This document shows positions 28,901 to 41,582 of a DNA stretch of 64,000 nucleotides, piece by piece. Numbering within the stretch: the stretch's first letter is position 1; every line of letters begins with the position of its first letter. Source of the stretch: Colius striatus (lineage: Eukaryota; Chordata; Aves; Coliiformes; Coliidae); the NCBI RefSeq assembly GCF_028858725.1, contig NC_084762.1, positions 4,101,374 to 4,165,373 of the forward strand, in the 5' to 3' direction. The notes under the pieces are model-generated. The model was given only the letters and a program-made list of their open reading frames with translations, did not search any database and was not told the origin of the DNA. The position numbers were made by a program, and so were the translations under genes.

Positions 28901-29801
28901 GTGAAATAAAAGTCAGACATGAAAAATGTTATGACTGTTTCATGTAAAGTCAAGTCTTTTTATAAGAACAGGTATGAACTTCAGTTGAAACTGAAGCTAC
29001 TTCAAATCCTGTGCAACAACAGCAGTATCTGCTACTGCCACTATCCTGCCTGGCAAAACCAGCTTGTAGGCTCAGCACAATTCACTTCTAGTTTTGGAGG
29101 ATTTAAAGATAGCAGCCACTAGTCTTTCACAGACCTCCCGCAGGAAACTGGCAGGATGAAACAGAATTAGAGCGGTGTAAGTGACAGAAAAATTCAGGAC
29201 TTCAGATAATAATAGTAAACCATCAGAAAACTGGCAGCCAATATCTTGGCCCTCCAGAGGCAGGCAGAGCTTCTAAACAGTGTGGCTGCTCTCCTGGGCC
29301 AGCAGTGCTGTTCTGACTGAGCACACATCCAGCGGCTTCCGGCAGCTTTCACGAGCTTAGGGCAAGAGCAGTTTTAATCCCTTGTATTTAGAGCATTGTC
29401 CCTCATGGCAAGACATGACATGATAAGCAATATTTGGCATAGAAATCTCTGTTCTTTAAATAACATTCAGAAGCCTGGGTTTGTTCAGTTACCAATCAGT
29501 TTTGTATATATATTTGTCCTTTCCACAAAAATACACTCAAACCTGTATGTTTCTGCCTTCAAAGAACACAATGAAAATGCAATGAAAACAATGTGCTACA
29601 ACTCAAAGCTCCATACCTTAAAACCAACAAGTTTTCTAAAATAGACACAAATAGGAGAGCAGTAGGATTCAGGAACTTTTAAAAGTGTTCCTTATAGCAC
29701 TCATGACATACATTTAACTACTTGTTCAAAGCTTAATTAAAAAGCAAGAGGGAAAAGCAATTGCTATGTAAAGTTGTCCAGCTCCACATTGCTTCACTGT
29801 G
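22915..29801. other. Gene-poor unique DNA, no supported gene
   Basis: About 7 kb without a recognisable exon. A CT-rich stretch lies at about 24,300-24,420. The only repeat I recognise is the CR1 tail remnant at 27,111. The minus-strand frame at 27,209-27,514 is open for 101 codons but lacks homology I can name, and its neighbourhood has no companion exons. Confidence 0.55.
27111..27142 (-). repeat. CR1 terminal octamer remnant, antisense
   Basis: The plus strand reads 'agaatcatagaatag', a short gap, then 'catagaatcatag'. These are reverse complements of the ATTCTATG octamers that end CR1 elements. No body of the element is recognisable next to them, so this is either the extreme 3' end of a very short insertion or a chance resemblance. 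Confidence 0.5.
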
Positions 29802-29965
29802 CATAGAATCATGGAGTGCTTTGGGTTCAAAAGGACTTTAAAGATCATTTGGTTCCCGCCCCCCTACCATAGAAAAGGACACCTGCAACCAGACCAGGTT
29901 GCTCCAAGCCCCATCCAACCTCCCCTTGGACACTGGGATGGGGCAGCCACAGCCTCTCTGGGCAA
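29802..29965 (-). mobile_element. CR1 LINE 3' end fragment, antisense
   Basis: The plus strand begins 'catagaatcatggagtgctt' and goes on through a ttaaagatcat block, 'gaccaggttgctccaagccc' and 'ggcagccacagcctctctgg', the reverse complement of the classical CR1 3' UTR. About 160 bases remain. The short frames overlapping it on both strands are by-products of the repeat. Confidence 0.93.
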
Positions 29966-32949
29966 TGATTACAAGTCTGTGAACAATACTTTTATTAGCC
30001 TTGACGGAAGAACCCCAGGCATGAAACCAGGTATACTCAGAAGAAAGTAGAAACCAACACCTAGTAATACTTCCAAGAAAGCTGTTTTCAACTGCTCTGA
30101 AGTGCTTGAACTCATTTTCAAGACTATTTTTTCTGAGGTCAGTAGCAGAGCCCATGCCAAATGATGTGATCTGTTAAGTTAGTCAAAAGAGAGTATTTAG
30201 TTTGGGAAGCATCAGGAGTGTTTAAGGGAGAAGATTTTGGGGCTTTTTGGAGGTTATTACCAGGAAAATTTCAGAATATTGAAACTACAGGGGAAGAAAA
30301 CGTGGCAGGGTTTATTAGCCAGAACCTTCAGGAAGATTTATTTGAATAAGCTTTTAAAATGTATTAGTTAAACCATAAACAGAGTTTAAAAGTGACCATG
30401 AAATGCTTTCATTTATTTTAGAAGTCAGCCAAACAAACAAAAGTCACTTCCAAATACAAGTATTCATAACAGAAATGAACGTAATTGAATTAATACATGT
30501 TTGAAGTTAGCTCCAATTAATATTCCAGAATGTTCATGCAGTTAACTTGGAATAGTTTTTCTCTCAATGCTCCTATGTATGCAAGCCCAGAGACTGATAT
30601 TCATTTTTTTCTGAGGCACAAAACGCAGCAAAGACAGAGGGCTGTGTTTAGCACCGGGCAAGAAGGTAGCTGTGAAGAAATGTGAAATGAAAGCATTTCA
30701 AGGAAGTATTTTTTGTAGAGGCAGTCACAAAAATGACAACACTGGCTGTGTTGCTTAGCTCACTTCTCAAATGAATTACCTAACCAGATGGAAAGCCAAG
30801 ATATGTGACAACCTGTGCCAAGTAATGGCACACATCTTCCTGGGTTTTTAATAAAGTTTAAAAGCAGAAACTAGTCTGAAAAGACAAGCACAACTTTTGG
30901 TGTAGACTCAAGGCGAATGTATCTTCTAAAGGATAATTAATTGCATAAGCAATTAGACACACAGAACAGATGCAATCTATCAGCACTCAGATTTCTGAGA
31001 TAAGCGTGTATTATACCACCGCTGTATCACTGATCATTCTGATATATACCTCAGGCCAAACTCTTCCTTGGTAAATTACCTCTTAAACACTCCAGCAAAA
31101 AAGAAACTTACATATCTAGCCATTTTAAAGGAAAAATAGCCATGATGGAACTAATTTCCTACTCTGATGAGAGCCGTAGCATTTGTTTTAGTGCTAGGTC
31201 CCAGTTTACTTTCCAGTATCTGTGTTCCCTGCCAGTAAAACCTGGAACAGATTGAACAGAGGTTTACATTTACAAACTGAACTGACATTTCCATGTCAGA
31301 AATGATGCTTAAGAACTCTGCAGTTGAATCACTCAGCCTGCACACTCACTCCCCCAGATGGCTTCAGTAGTGGGATATATCAGGTCACTGCTGGGCAAAA
31401 TGTGGGCAAAAATTCAGGGCTCCTTTAAAGGAGTGGAAGGACTTTAGCAGGCAAAGACAGATCTTACACCCAATTTTAATCTAAATTAAGGAGAAAAAAT
31501 ATAATGTTCTGGATATGCTTACTTTTCAAGACCAAAATAAGAAGTTTTAAAGAGCAAGTAGCTCTAATAATATTACATATTACAATTCTCTTTCAAGCTT
31601 TAAAACCTCTTCCAGAGGTACCAGCTATATTATATTATGTTATTAAACTCTTCAATCTTGCACACAACTGTAGAAACTTTCAGGTATGTGAGCATTCCAT
31701 CTTTATTTGGGTAGGCAAATGAGGTAACCACTCACAGAAGTATTTATAGCATTGGGATTTCAGGACCTGCTTCAGAGAGGTGAGAGGCAACTACTTCTTC
31801 CAACTTACCTGAGTGTTCAGGTTGCAGAGCTCATCTGTGATCAAGGATCTTGTAATCAATGCTGCAATCCATAACCAAAAGTCTAATTCTCCTAAAAAGT
31901 AAGAGCTGCTTAACATACTGGGTATAAGGATTTCCTTTAAGGCCTAACTAAGCATCCAAGGAAGCCTCGTGGCACCAAAGGTAGTGGCAAGTATGGCATG
32001 TGTTAAGTCACGCTGATTTGCAGCAGTTTAAAAGCACTGCTGTAGCCTCACCACATGGTAGCAACCAGGGTACAAGCCTTTCAAAAAGCCAATAGCACAA
32101 AGCAATGAAGAGTAAACTGGAAACAGGCATTAGATTTTAAAAATATTTGTTCAACCTTTTATTTCCAAAGCAATTCAGCACTCGATGAGAAATGGCCAGG
32201 ATAAAACAGACAAATGAGATCCCTGTGTTTACATAGCAGCTGCCTCTTTCCCCACCTACATTTCAAAGGGGAAAAGTAGATAATAATTTTGCTCTTTTCC
32301 TGTTTCAATCAAGAACAAGCAAAAGATTTTCCCATAACCTTTCCAGGAAAGTCGACCTATGGACTAAAACCAAACATTAAAAGTGTTGTCAGGTAAGGTG
32401 AATATTTTATGAAGTTACAACTATGCAAAGAGAACATTCAGATCTAAGCCAATGGTGAAAATTCATATGTAAGTCTGAATTTAGCAGGCTGCCACCAATC
32501 AGAACAAGAACAGATTTCAAAACAACTCAAGAGAACTCAAGGCACAGGCAGTTTATTGTGTGCTCTTTACTTCTGCCCAGTTTTCGTATATTCGGTATCA
32601 GAAGCAAACGCTTAAAAAGCAGGTGAATGGGTTCTATTCCAAAAAGGCAGTTTTGTGCAAAATGGTCTGTTCCAAAAAGCAGTAGATGATTTCACAGAAT
32701 GGCAGGACTTTGCCAAATCTGACAGTTAACGTTTCTGGCAAAAATCAAGATATTCAGTTTGTGGACAAAACAAAAACTGAAATATTCTCCTATGCTGTAT
32801 CACCTTCATTTAAGCTGAAGTACAACAAATACCTGCAACAACAAAGGTTCTGGAACCAGAAAAAGAGTTTGAGGTGTCTTGTGAAATTATTTTTATAAGA
32901 GCTGGAATGAGTAATGTCTGAAACACTCCAGAAACTTTTGTAGAATAAG
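29966..32949. other. Non-coding stretch, no gene seen
   Basis: A+T-rich unique DNA with short chance frames only. No repeat family, RNA gene or exon is recognisable. Confidence 0.55.
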
Positions 32950-33172
32950 AAGTTCCAAAGAAACACAAGGAGGAATTTCTTCCCTGTTGAGGTGAGGGAG
33001 CACTGGCAGGGGCTGCCCAGATGTGCTGTGGAGTCTCCTTCTCTGGAGACATTCCAAACCCAGCTGGACGAGTTTCTGTGTGCCCTACTCTAGGTGTCCT
33101 GCTCTGGCAGGGAAGTTGCACTAGATGAGCTTTCCAGGTCCCTTCCAGCCCTTGATTCTATGATTTTGTGAT
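32950..33172 (+). mobile_element. CR1 LINE 3' end fragment, sense
   Basis: It starts at about 'ttccaaagaaacacaaggag' and runs through 'ggagtctccttctctggaga' and 'gctttccaggtcccttccag' to a tail of ATTCTATGATTTTGTGAT. About 220 bases of CR1 3' UTR are present. The minus-strand open frame over it is a shadow of the repeat. Confidence 0.92.
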
Positions 33173-35789
33173 CTATTTAACCAGTTCTTAAATCCTTTCA
33201 TATTATGGGGAGTAATACACACCTCTGGATGCATCACTGATAAGTAGAGCTGTTTTTTCAAGATAGAGCCAAAAAAGCCTCATCTAAACCAACACACTGA
33301 AAAAATACTATCAATTTACTCTGCTTTTTTTCTACCAACTTTTTGGAAAGATGATGGATGTTTCCTTTTTTTTCCCCCCACAGGCAGTTATGTATGGGAA
33401 TCAGCAGCTTGTAGCTTATTTCCAGGTCTGCTACTAGATGATATTCATACTGTTATTCCTCATAAAATGAAAGAAAAAATACAACTGACTTTACCTGAGC
33501 AGCTAGCCCAACGCTGGTGTCTTGGAGGTTGTTTCGCTTACAGACTAATTGGTCAAGTCCAGTATTCCATTAAAAGAAACTTACTTATTTATTTACAACA
33601 ACATATGTATATGGGCCAAAAGAGGATGGGATATAGGAAAAGGTTTCTAACTAGTTGATGGGCTCTCTGTTCACCAAGTATTTCCATGGATATGTATGTG
33701 ATTGAGGGATGCAGATTAACTCACTAGCCTGTGAACTTTCTGAAAAAGCTCAACCAACTACTCACAGATGCATGTGGGTAGTGATGTGATGTTATTCCTG
33801 GAAAGTCTATTCCTAATGTCCACATTTCAGAGGTGGCATCACTCATCCTCGGGAAATGGAGTGCTCAAATTCAGTCTTCTCTGACATCCTTGCAATAATT
33901 TTCACTTGTATTGGGACTGCCCAGAACAGGAAGGCTTAGCCCAATTTTATAGGACTTACTTAAAAAACTACATACAATTCTACTAAACATTCTGAGAACT
34001 TATATAGTTTCTATTCACCAGGTGTCACATGGTGGGGGTTTTTTTGAGCAAGCTTTAGAATAGCCCTGTCATTATTTTCTCCATACTGTACCTACAAAAC
34101 TCAGGTACAGAAACCTTCACTAATTTGTTTTTGATGACACGGGAGGTGACTATTAGATTCATACACACAGGACTGGAGATTTGTCTTCTAGTTCCATACT
34201 CATAAAGTTTTCCCACTTTTTCAAAGTAAGCAATATTTGGCAAATATTCACCTGGATATCAAATTGTTGTGTAGTTAAAAAGAATAGGGCATTTTCCTTT
34301 TCAAGACTTCAAGTAATTAAAAATATATCTTGCTAGATTCTTACACTGCAAACAAACTTTACTTAAATGCCCCTAAAAGATGCATTAGCATAGAAGAGCA
34401 TCAAATCAGGAATCTGACTTACAAAATAGTAGATCTTCTGTTTAGTCAGAAACCCCCACAGCTCCCTACAGGCTTCCTGTGACTGTCCTTAGGGGTCCTA
34501 GACCATAGGAGAGCCCAAAAGGAACGTATATACAGAAATCTGTGAAGCCTCTGAGGTCCAGCCACCAGAGAGGAAAGTATGAGCTGCCTTTTTTGTCTCT
34601 ATTTCAGCATGTCATTACTGGAATTCTTCAAGACTTAACTTGAAAAATCCTTCTCATCTTGACTTTGCAAAGTTATTTATGTGTATACACAGAAAATAAT
34701 TTCCCTAAAGCTTCTACTTCTTTTGTACCAGAATTTCCACTAAAAAAGGTCATCAGAACTGAATGCTTGTAGCTTCTAGCCACACAAAAAAGCACTGTGG
34801 TTTCATGCCTCTAATGAAAACATGTGTTACAACTGTATTTCCAATTCTGCAAGTCCTATTAAGAGAGGAGAATCAGTTAAATTGGGCATTATCCAATTTG
34901 CATATAAATCCTGTATTAAAAGCCTGGCTTGAGCTGACTAATGTCACAAAATATGACAGAAGCTATTAAACAAATTCAGCATCCAGTTACAGTCAGGCAA
35001 ATCTAGAGTAACAGCTCTGAAACTGAGTTACCGTGGTGTAAAGTCTGAAGTAATTTGGAGCAGAAGCAGGCCACCTGGCATTTACTCACTTCAGTAAACT
35101 TACAGCCCTGGAAGGGTCAAACAATGAATAACTATGAGAAGAAATGCCTAGAAACCCAAGATACAGAGGTGAAACGAGGATAAATGTTTTGCTTCCATGC
35201 TGAACTTTCTGGATTTTGTTAGTCTAAGCCAGGCCATGGATATTGCTTTAACATGTCATGAATATTTGCAGTGTGAAATGCCATTCATTTAAAAACAAGA
35301 CGTGATTCATACAGACTTCACATGGCAGGCCCTGGAATTTTAAAGAAGCTTGACTACAACAGGCAGATGTATAAACCTTTAGCTGGGATTTCTTTTTCTA
35401 TATAATACATGTAATTGTTTCAACCGTGGGCTCTGAATACTTAGGAGATTTTAATATTTGTTTCTATATCTGTGTATTTCAGAATAAATTCTACGGGCTC
35501 AAATCTGAAAAGCAAGAAGGTTGTTCACAGTAGTCTCTTGAAGGCTTAGAAGCTTTTATACAGCTGTACTTGCAGCTCACGTGGCAAAGCATACCTAGAG
35601 AAAAGGTATGTGGAAAATATCTTTAAAAGCTTGTTAAAATTACAGAGTAGATACTTAAATGAATGTTATCTTTTTAAACTTCGACCTTAATTAGGCTTCT
35701 GAACATTACTTGTAAGTTTGGAAAATCACACCCTCACCGAATGCCATTAATACACTATTAGCCCTGGAGCAAAGCAGCACTCACAAGCT
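33173..35789. other. Non-coding stretch left of the CpG island
   Basis: A+T-rich unique sequence with no supported exon. If the island to its right drives a minus-strand gene, this would be its first intron, but I see no second exon. Confidence 0.5.
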
Positions 35790-36490
35790 CCCAGGGTCGC
35801 GAGGAACGGCACGAAAATCCCCCAATTGAGAAAAGTTCACCTCTTGTGCAGAAGATAACGCAATCACCTGGAGGGCAGAGGTGGAGAAGCTCTCTCCCTC
35901 TAGCACCTTTTGCAGGTGGTCGTCGGTACCGAGCGGGGAACGGCGAGGCGACAGCGCTGGGACCGCGCCACCGGCAGCACGGAGTCCGGCGGCTGCACGA
36001 AGGGCAGGGAGGGGAGGCGAAAGGATCGGAGCTCTCAGGGTTCCCTACCTTTGCCCCTCGCCGCCCAACGGCTGGGGCCGCGACGCGTTAATCCCGGCAG
36101 CGGTTTTCCCCTGGGCGCGGATGGGACAGCGCGATCGGTAAATCGCGGAGGAAGCGGCGGCTGGGAACCCCCCGGGTCCGCGCTGGCGTCCTCCTTCCCT
36201 TGCTGTTCTTCTCCACTCACACGCATCAGCCACCTGGCCGAGGAGGCTGCCGGCGAGGGGAGGCACCGCGGCCCCCCGCACGCCCGCCCCGCCGCCGCGG
36301 GCGGGGGAACCGGGGGGTGTCCCCGCCGCCGACGCCGCTGTCGGCAGCGCGCCCGGGCCCGGCACTCCAGGCGCCGCCGCCGCTTCCAAAGGGCCAACGG
36401 ACGGTACGTTGGCCGAGCGCAGGGCTGGAAGGGCCCGCGGCCGGGTGAGGTCCGCAGCTACCGGGCAGTTTGGCGGGCAGGACGAGTCCG
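35790..36490. promoter_or_regulatory. CpG island, candidate promoter of unidentified gene
   Basis: G+C content and CpG density rise sharply between the A+T-rich flanks, with GC boxes such as cgccccgcc near 36,290. Long open frames on both strands are what stop-poor GC-rich DNA gives by chance and show no homology. Minus-strand donor candidate: CAAAG|GTAGGG, with exon end at 36,049. Plus-strand donor candidates: GGACG|GTACGT near 36,401 and GCCGG|GTGAGG near 36,444. Established vertebrate order places RNF144B head to head with DEK, so its non-coding first exon on the minus strand is the leading guess. An lncRNA promoter is the alternative. Confidence 0.7.
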
Positions 36491-38196
36491 AGTCTGAAAA
36501 GAAAAGCCTCCTCTTCTGGAAGATGACAAGTTGCAGCACGTCATGTCGACAAATTGGTAGCAAGATCACCTTAAATTATTAGAAGGTGACAAAGTCATCA
36601 TTTGTCTCGGTTTTGGTTGTTTGGTGGGGATTTTTGAAGCATAGGTTGACATTAACTACATGTAATGCTTGTGGAAAAGCAGCAGTTTCACTTTGTACCC
36701 CAACTTGATGCGTGAAGTACGAACTTCTAGTGCAAAGCAGCGACACCTCCGGAAACATTTTCAGTTTACAAGAATAAAACTGTGTCATTGTAAATTACCA
36801 GCTCTACCAAAACCTCTAGACCTGTGGAGCTGAAATTTCCAGACTTGTAAGTGTAAATGAATGGTGTTTTTTTCTTCCAAGTGTGAGCTATGTAACATGT
36901 ACATAGTTAACTGGCACATACACACATTATTCTTTGCAAGACTCTCCCAGTTGTAGCAGGAGGCTGCTGAGTACACATTCAGTGCAGCTCAGTTACTTCA
37001 CTGGGAAAACCATCCTGCTAACAGCTCTTGATCAGCAAGTGGGACCTCGAGCTGAGGCCCTTTGTCCAGCATCAGTAAGAGGGATACAGGAGAGTTCACA
37101 GGGCTGTCACCTGCACGAGCCACACGTCGTCTGTGCAGAGCTGCTGGCTGCCATACCTGGACATCTGAGCACCAGAGCTAGTACTAGATCTAAATACATC
37201 CCAGAACACGTCACAGCCGTGGGCTCTCTGACTGAACACGCAAATGTAGGTGTTGCTAAACCCACACAAAGCACTATGGGTTTAGTTTAGTTTACTCTGC
37301 AGTTCAAACTCTGCAAAGTAAGATTTAAGTTCATGATAACTGAGAAGTTAACAGTGATCCCAACAGGGAGCTCTGCCTGAGGGAGTACAGCGTTGTCAGG
37401 CTCACACGGAGAGAAAATGTGTCTTTATGTACTCTTTTTGATTCACTGCCTTGGATGCTTCTTATTACTTCACAAATGAATCTTTGCATATACTTGCCCT
37501 GAAACGCAGCCCATATAGATACTTCTAAAATATAGTGAAGGTATAGATATATTAGATATATTCATATCAGTTATATTAGATATATTCATATTCATATCAG
37601 TTACTCATTGCATGTTTGCAAGGTTTTGTATTTACAAGGAGAGCTCTTTAAGCTTCTTAAGGGTATAAAACAGTGGATGATACAACAGTCTTCTAATCCT
37701 GAAACACTTTCATGGGGAATGAAAAGGGGAACAGAGGATGTCAGAAATGAGCAGGGCCCTCTTAGGAAACACTTTGTAAGCATATCAGTCAATAGATGTG
37801 AAATATCTTCCACAAATACACAGCGAATGCTTGGACACGCTCAGCTTATGTTATTAACCACACCATACCTTGAGTACATACTGCTCAAACAGTTTTCAAG
37901 GTTCTCTTGTCTTGTAAAATGTGTTAATTAGCTCAATTATCAGTTCATGTTTACATTCCTGCCTTCAGTAGTTATTATATACGGCTTAGATTCAAAAGCC
38001 ACATTAAAAAACATGTTCTTGGCATTTACATTGGACTTTTCTCAGCCTTTTATAGGGGATCCACTTTGACATTTCTAGGAAATATGTGGTCACATGACTG
38101 TTACAGAGAAACCAAAGTGTATACATATATTTACATGACTCTCACAAGAACAGAAAGCCATAGTACCTACATTATTAAAAAGAAGCATCCCATAAT
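36491..38196. other. Non-coding stretch between the CpG island and CR1
   Basis: Unique sequence returning to A+T-rich composition. It contains the imperfect tandem duplication at 37,548-37,601. Several frames of 70-118 codons exist but none carries a known motif. Confidence 0.5.
37548..37601. repeat. A+T-rich tandem duplication (24 bp and 30 bp units)
   Basis: A 24-base unit starting tatattagatatattcat is followed at once by a second copy that has an extra 6 bases (attcat) and is otherwise identical. The extra hexamer is itself a tandem duplication. This looks like replication slippage in A+T-rich DNA. Confidence 0.8.
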
Positions 38197-38706
38197 TACT
38201 GTGTTCAGCTCTGCAGCCCTCAGCAGAAGGACAAGGAGCTGTTGGAACGAGTCCAGAGGAGGGCTGTGAAGATGATGAAAAGGTTGGAGCACCTCTGCTA
38301 TGAGCCCAGGCTGAGAGTTGTGGCTGTTCAGCCCAGAGCAGAGAAGGCTCTGGGAGAACTTCTAGTAGCCTTCCAATCCCTAAAGAGGACAACAGGAAAG
38401 CTGGAGAGGGTCTTTTTATACGGGCATGTGGTGATAGGACAAAGGGAAATGACTCCAAATTGAAAGAGAGGATGATTTGGATTAGATGTAAGGAAGAAGC
38501 TCTTCCCTGTGAGGGTGCTGAGGCACTGGCACAGCTTGCCCAGAGAAGCTGTGGCTGCTCCATCACAGGACATATTCAAGGGCAGGCTGCATAGGGCTTG
38601 AAGCAACCTGGTCTAGTGGGAGGTATCCCTGCCCACAGCAGGCGGGTTGGACAAGGTGATCTTTAAGGCACCTTCCAACCCAAACTGTTCCATGATTCTA
38701 TGATAA
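38197..38706 (+). mobile_element. CR1 LINE 3' fragment, sense
   Basis: About 510 bases of CR1. The first part matches the end of ORF2 (ERVQRRAVKMMKRLEHLCY in translation). The 3' UTR follows with 'gaggcactggcacagcttgc', 'cagagaagctgtggctgctc' and 'gcaacctggtctagtgggag', ending in a CATGATTCTATGAT tail. It lies in the same orientation as DEK, about 3 kb upstream of its promoter. Confidence 0.93.
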
Positions 38707-39194
38707 TTTGTTTCTGTGGTACTTTAAAACTCCTAATGAGAATTACTGAGTACTTACTTTGACGCAGGGCACTTTCTATGCAAGCTACAAATGATCTTCT
38801 CTGTAGTTTTGCTCCCAACAGATCTGGTAATTTCTGCACTGATGGAAGGACATTGTAGTGACCAGTCACTTTGGAAACAAAATAAACACTGTCCTGAGGG
38901 ACTTTGTACACTCTGTGAAGCCTAAGCTATTCCCAGGTGCTTAGCAAAAACTGCTGTAAGTTCTATGCTGAAAGCCCATCAACATTGCTTGTTAATACAA
39001 CCTGCTCTGAACTAACTGGAAAAAAGTGGTTGTATGAATTAACACAGGCTAGTAACCATATTTAAAATTGCACTGCCTGATGCACTTTGGCATACAATAG
39101 AAGCTAGTCATGTATTTCCAAACACACCAGCTTCTTCTCTTTCCAGCACCTTCAAAACATTTTTCACTGTTTAATTCTACTGAGTTATGAGTTT

Positions 39195-39524
39195 CAGTAC
39201 CTAAAGAGGCCAACAAAAAAGCTGGAGAGGGAGTTTTTACGAGGACATGAAGTGATAGGACAAGGTGTAATGGTTTCAAACTGAAAGAGGGAAGATTTAG
39301 GTTACATATGAAGAAGTTCATCCCTGTGAGGGTGGTGAGGCACTGGAACAGGTTGCGCAAAGAGGCTATGCCCCATCCCAGGAAGTGTTCAAGGGCAGGT
39401 TGTTCAAGGACGGAGCTTGTAGCAACTCAGTGTAGTGGCAGGTGTCCCTGCTCATGGCACGGGCGTTGGAACTACATGACCTTCAAGGTCCCCTCCGAAC
39501 CAAACTATTTGATCATTCTATGAT
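39195..39524 (+). mobile_element. CR1 LINE 3' fragment, sense
   Basis: About 330 bases, from 'cagtacctaaagaggccaac' through 'ggtggtgaggcactggaaca' to a GATCATTCTATGATAT tail. It belongs to the same subfamily as the copies at 38,197 and 59,885, sharing the 'aagctggagaggga' and 'gtgataggacaagg' blocks. The plus-strand open frame inside it is CR1-derived. Confidence 0.92.
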
Positions 39525-41389
39525 ATCTAAGAAACATACCCTTTGATACCTGACAGTGAACCCGAGGCACCTCCAGGGAAACCATGTTTTATGTAACTGG
39601 TGTTTGCAGATGGAGTCAGCCAGCAACACTAAATAAGTGTCCTTAATATTGGGCCTAAGGCAGTAGGAAAGCACCCTCAGCATGATGGATTAAGAAAAGC
39701 AGGCTACAGTAAGCAGCTCTGTCATTAACTCTGAGGACTTCTTAGAATCATGTTCCGCTTTCCAATTTAGCCTTCCTCCAGAAGCAAGGTTTTTAAGTTG
39801 TGTCTAGTGCCTTTTCACTACACTGTGTAAATGCCTTAGGTAATGTTAACATCTTATACCCATTTATGTATCTCATCCAGGTCTCTCAGCCGAAACTATA
39901 GCATTAACTTCATCCGGTTGGGTGGAGAAAAGGCAGCTATACAGAGGCACCAATAAAGTGAAGCATCCCAAAGCAGTGTATTGGGAATGAATATTCTTAC
40001 TCATGGTCAAAAATAAAAGATGAATCTTTCACTTTCTTGAATTCAGCAATTTCCCTTTAACGTGTCTGAAATCTTCTCAAATTTGCCCTCTCCTCTCAAA
40101 CTGTAGCTTTGTAGATTTTTTTGCTAAGTCTTTTCAATGCATAGTGTTTCAATCTTGTCTGGGAGATGCAGCAATCAAGTATTAAACTGTTAACAGCATA
40201 CTGAGACTACTTAATAAACTTAGAAATCAAAACAATACTGGGAAGAGCAGAGGTTTCAAAAAATGGAACCAAGTTAAGTTTCATAGCTGTTAAAGTTCTG
40301 ACAGAAGAAATCTGTGACAAAATGAAATTTACCTGTACTACCAGTTCCTGAAATAATGGATTCAGTCTAAGGCTCTGCCTGCTACTGCAGTGGTATGTCT
40401 TCATTAAAAGGATCAATGAAGCCCTTATCTTCTATTTCTCCTCACGATGCTGCTCTAATGTGATACGTGTAGGACATTAACATAGGTAGTTTAACAAGGT
40501 AAATCATCTCCACTGGGTAAACACATCCCTCTTCACAAAACAGTAGTCCAATTTATCATCCCAATTTGAAGCACAGCCTTTGGATGTCTTCTGTCAGAAT
40601 TCTCAATTAATCCAAACCTATTCATCTTATAGGAGTACTCTGTTGTCTTCAAACATCTGTCTTGTGCCATTTGTGTAGCCCATGGCTTAACGATGAGATA
40701 TTTTTAGTCTCTTCATTGTGTGTTAACTTCAGGGTTGTCTAATTCTGTGTTGGTAAATTATTTGCATTTTCCCATTTAAGGCCACCACCATCTGTGATTG
40801 CAACCAGCTTTAAAAACTTTTTTAGAAAGGCATCTGCATCTCCATTGCCCAACTCAGTCCGTGATTAATATACACTCCCCTGACTTTCCTTTTGTAATAG
40901 TAATTGTAGTATTTGCCTTTTCCAGATTCCTAAGTATTTTAATCACACATATTTCCTAGGTTTATTGCTTTTTCTCCCAAGACTGTGCTGTATATACACC
41001 TAGAATTGACAGTTCTCATCAGTGTGGCCGTTTTCCCTCCCAAATTAAAGGTCAGCTATCTACAGCTACTCACACTACGTCAAAATCGCTTCCAGTCACC
41101 GGCACTGGCTTGTTGGGGGCCACTTCCCTTCACCACCACCTTTTCTAGAGCCGTCCTGTCTCCCGCTGAGGACACTTCAAGACCAGCCAGGCCTTCTCTC
41201 TGGCTTGCAAAGTTACACCTTAACCTCTGGCAGGCCACAGAACGGAGAGCCTTTCACCTTTCGGGGGCCACCTGTGACCCCACAGACGTTTTATGAGGGC
41301 AAGAAGGAGATTTCACTCTTCAGTCCCGGCTCTTTCTTCTGTTGGCCTCACTCCCTCAGCCCCGCGGCCGTTACGAGTGAAAAAGGCGG
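39525..41389. other. Upstream flank of DEK, no gene seen
   Basis: Unique A+T-rich sequence up to the edge of the DEK CpG island. No exon or repeat is recognised. It may contain distal regulatory elements of DEK, but none can be identified by eye. Confidence 0.5.
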
Positions 41390-41456
41390 GACCATCCAGC
41401 CCTTCCCGCCCTGACGGGCACGAAGGAGACAAGGACGGCAAAGGCGTCCGGGAGTA

Positions 41457-41466
41457 AAATGGCGCT
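41457..41466 (+). promoter_or_regulatory. YY1-type motif AAAATGGCGC
   Basis: AAAATGGCGC fits the core of the YY1 consensus. It lies about 300 bases upstream of the second, stronger match and inside the DEK CpG island. Confidence 0.5.
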
Positions 41467-41582
41467 TCAGAACTAGTCCCCCTCAGAGAGCCGCCGGACG
41501 ACAAAGCGGCGGCGGGAACGCCTCCGCGCCTCACGGCGTCCCGCGCTCCCTCCCACAGCGGCACCAACCCGCCCTCACGGCG

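Noticed and set aside
1-35789. RNF144B coding exons on the minus strand
   Set aside because: Expected from synteny, but I found no reverse-complement trace of the spaced-cysteine RING or IBR blocks. They probably lie left of the window.
36035-36569. Long minus-strand and plus-strand open frames (up to 195 codons) in the CpG island
   Set aside because: GC-rich, CpG-dense DNA is poor in stop codons. The translations are Arg/Pro/Gly/Ala-rich without any domain, and frames are open on both strands at once.
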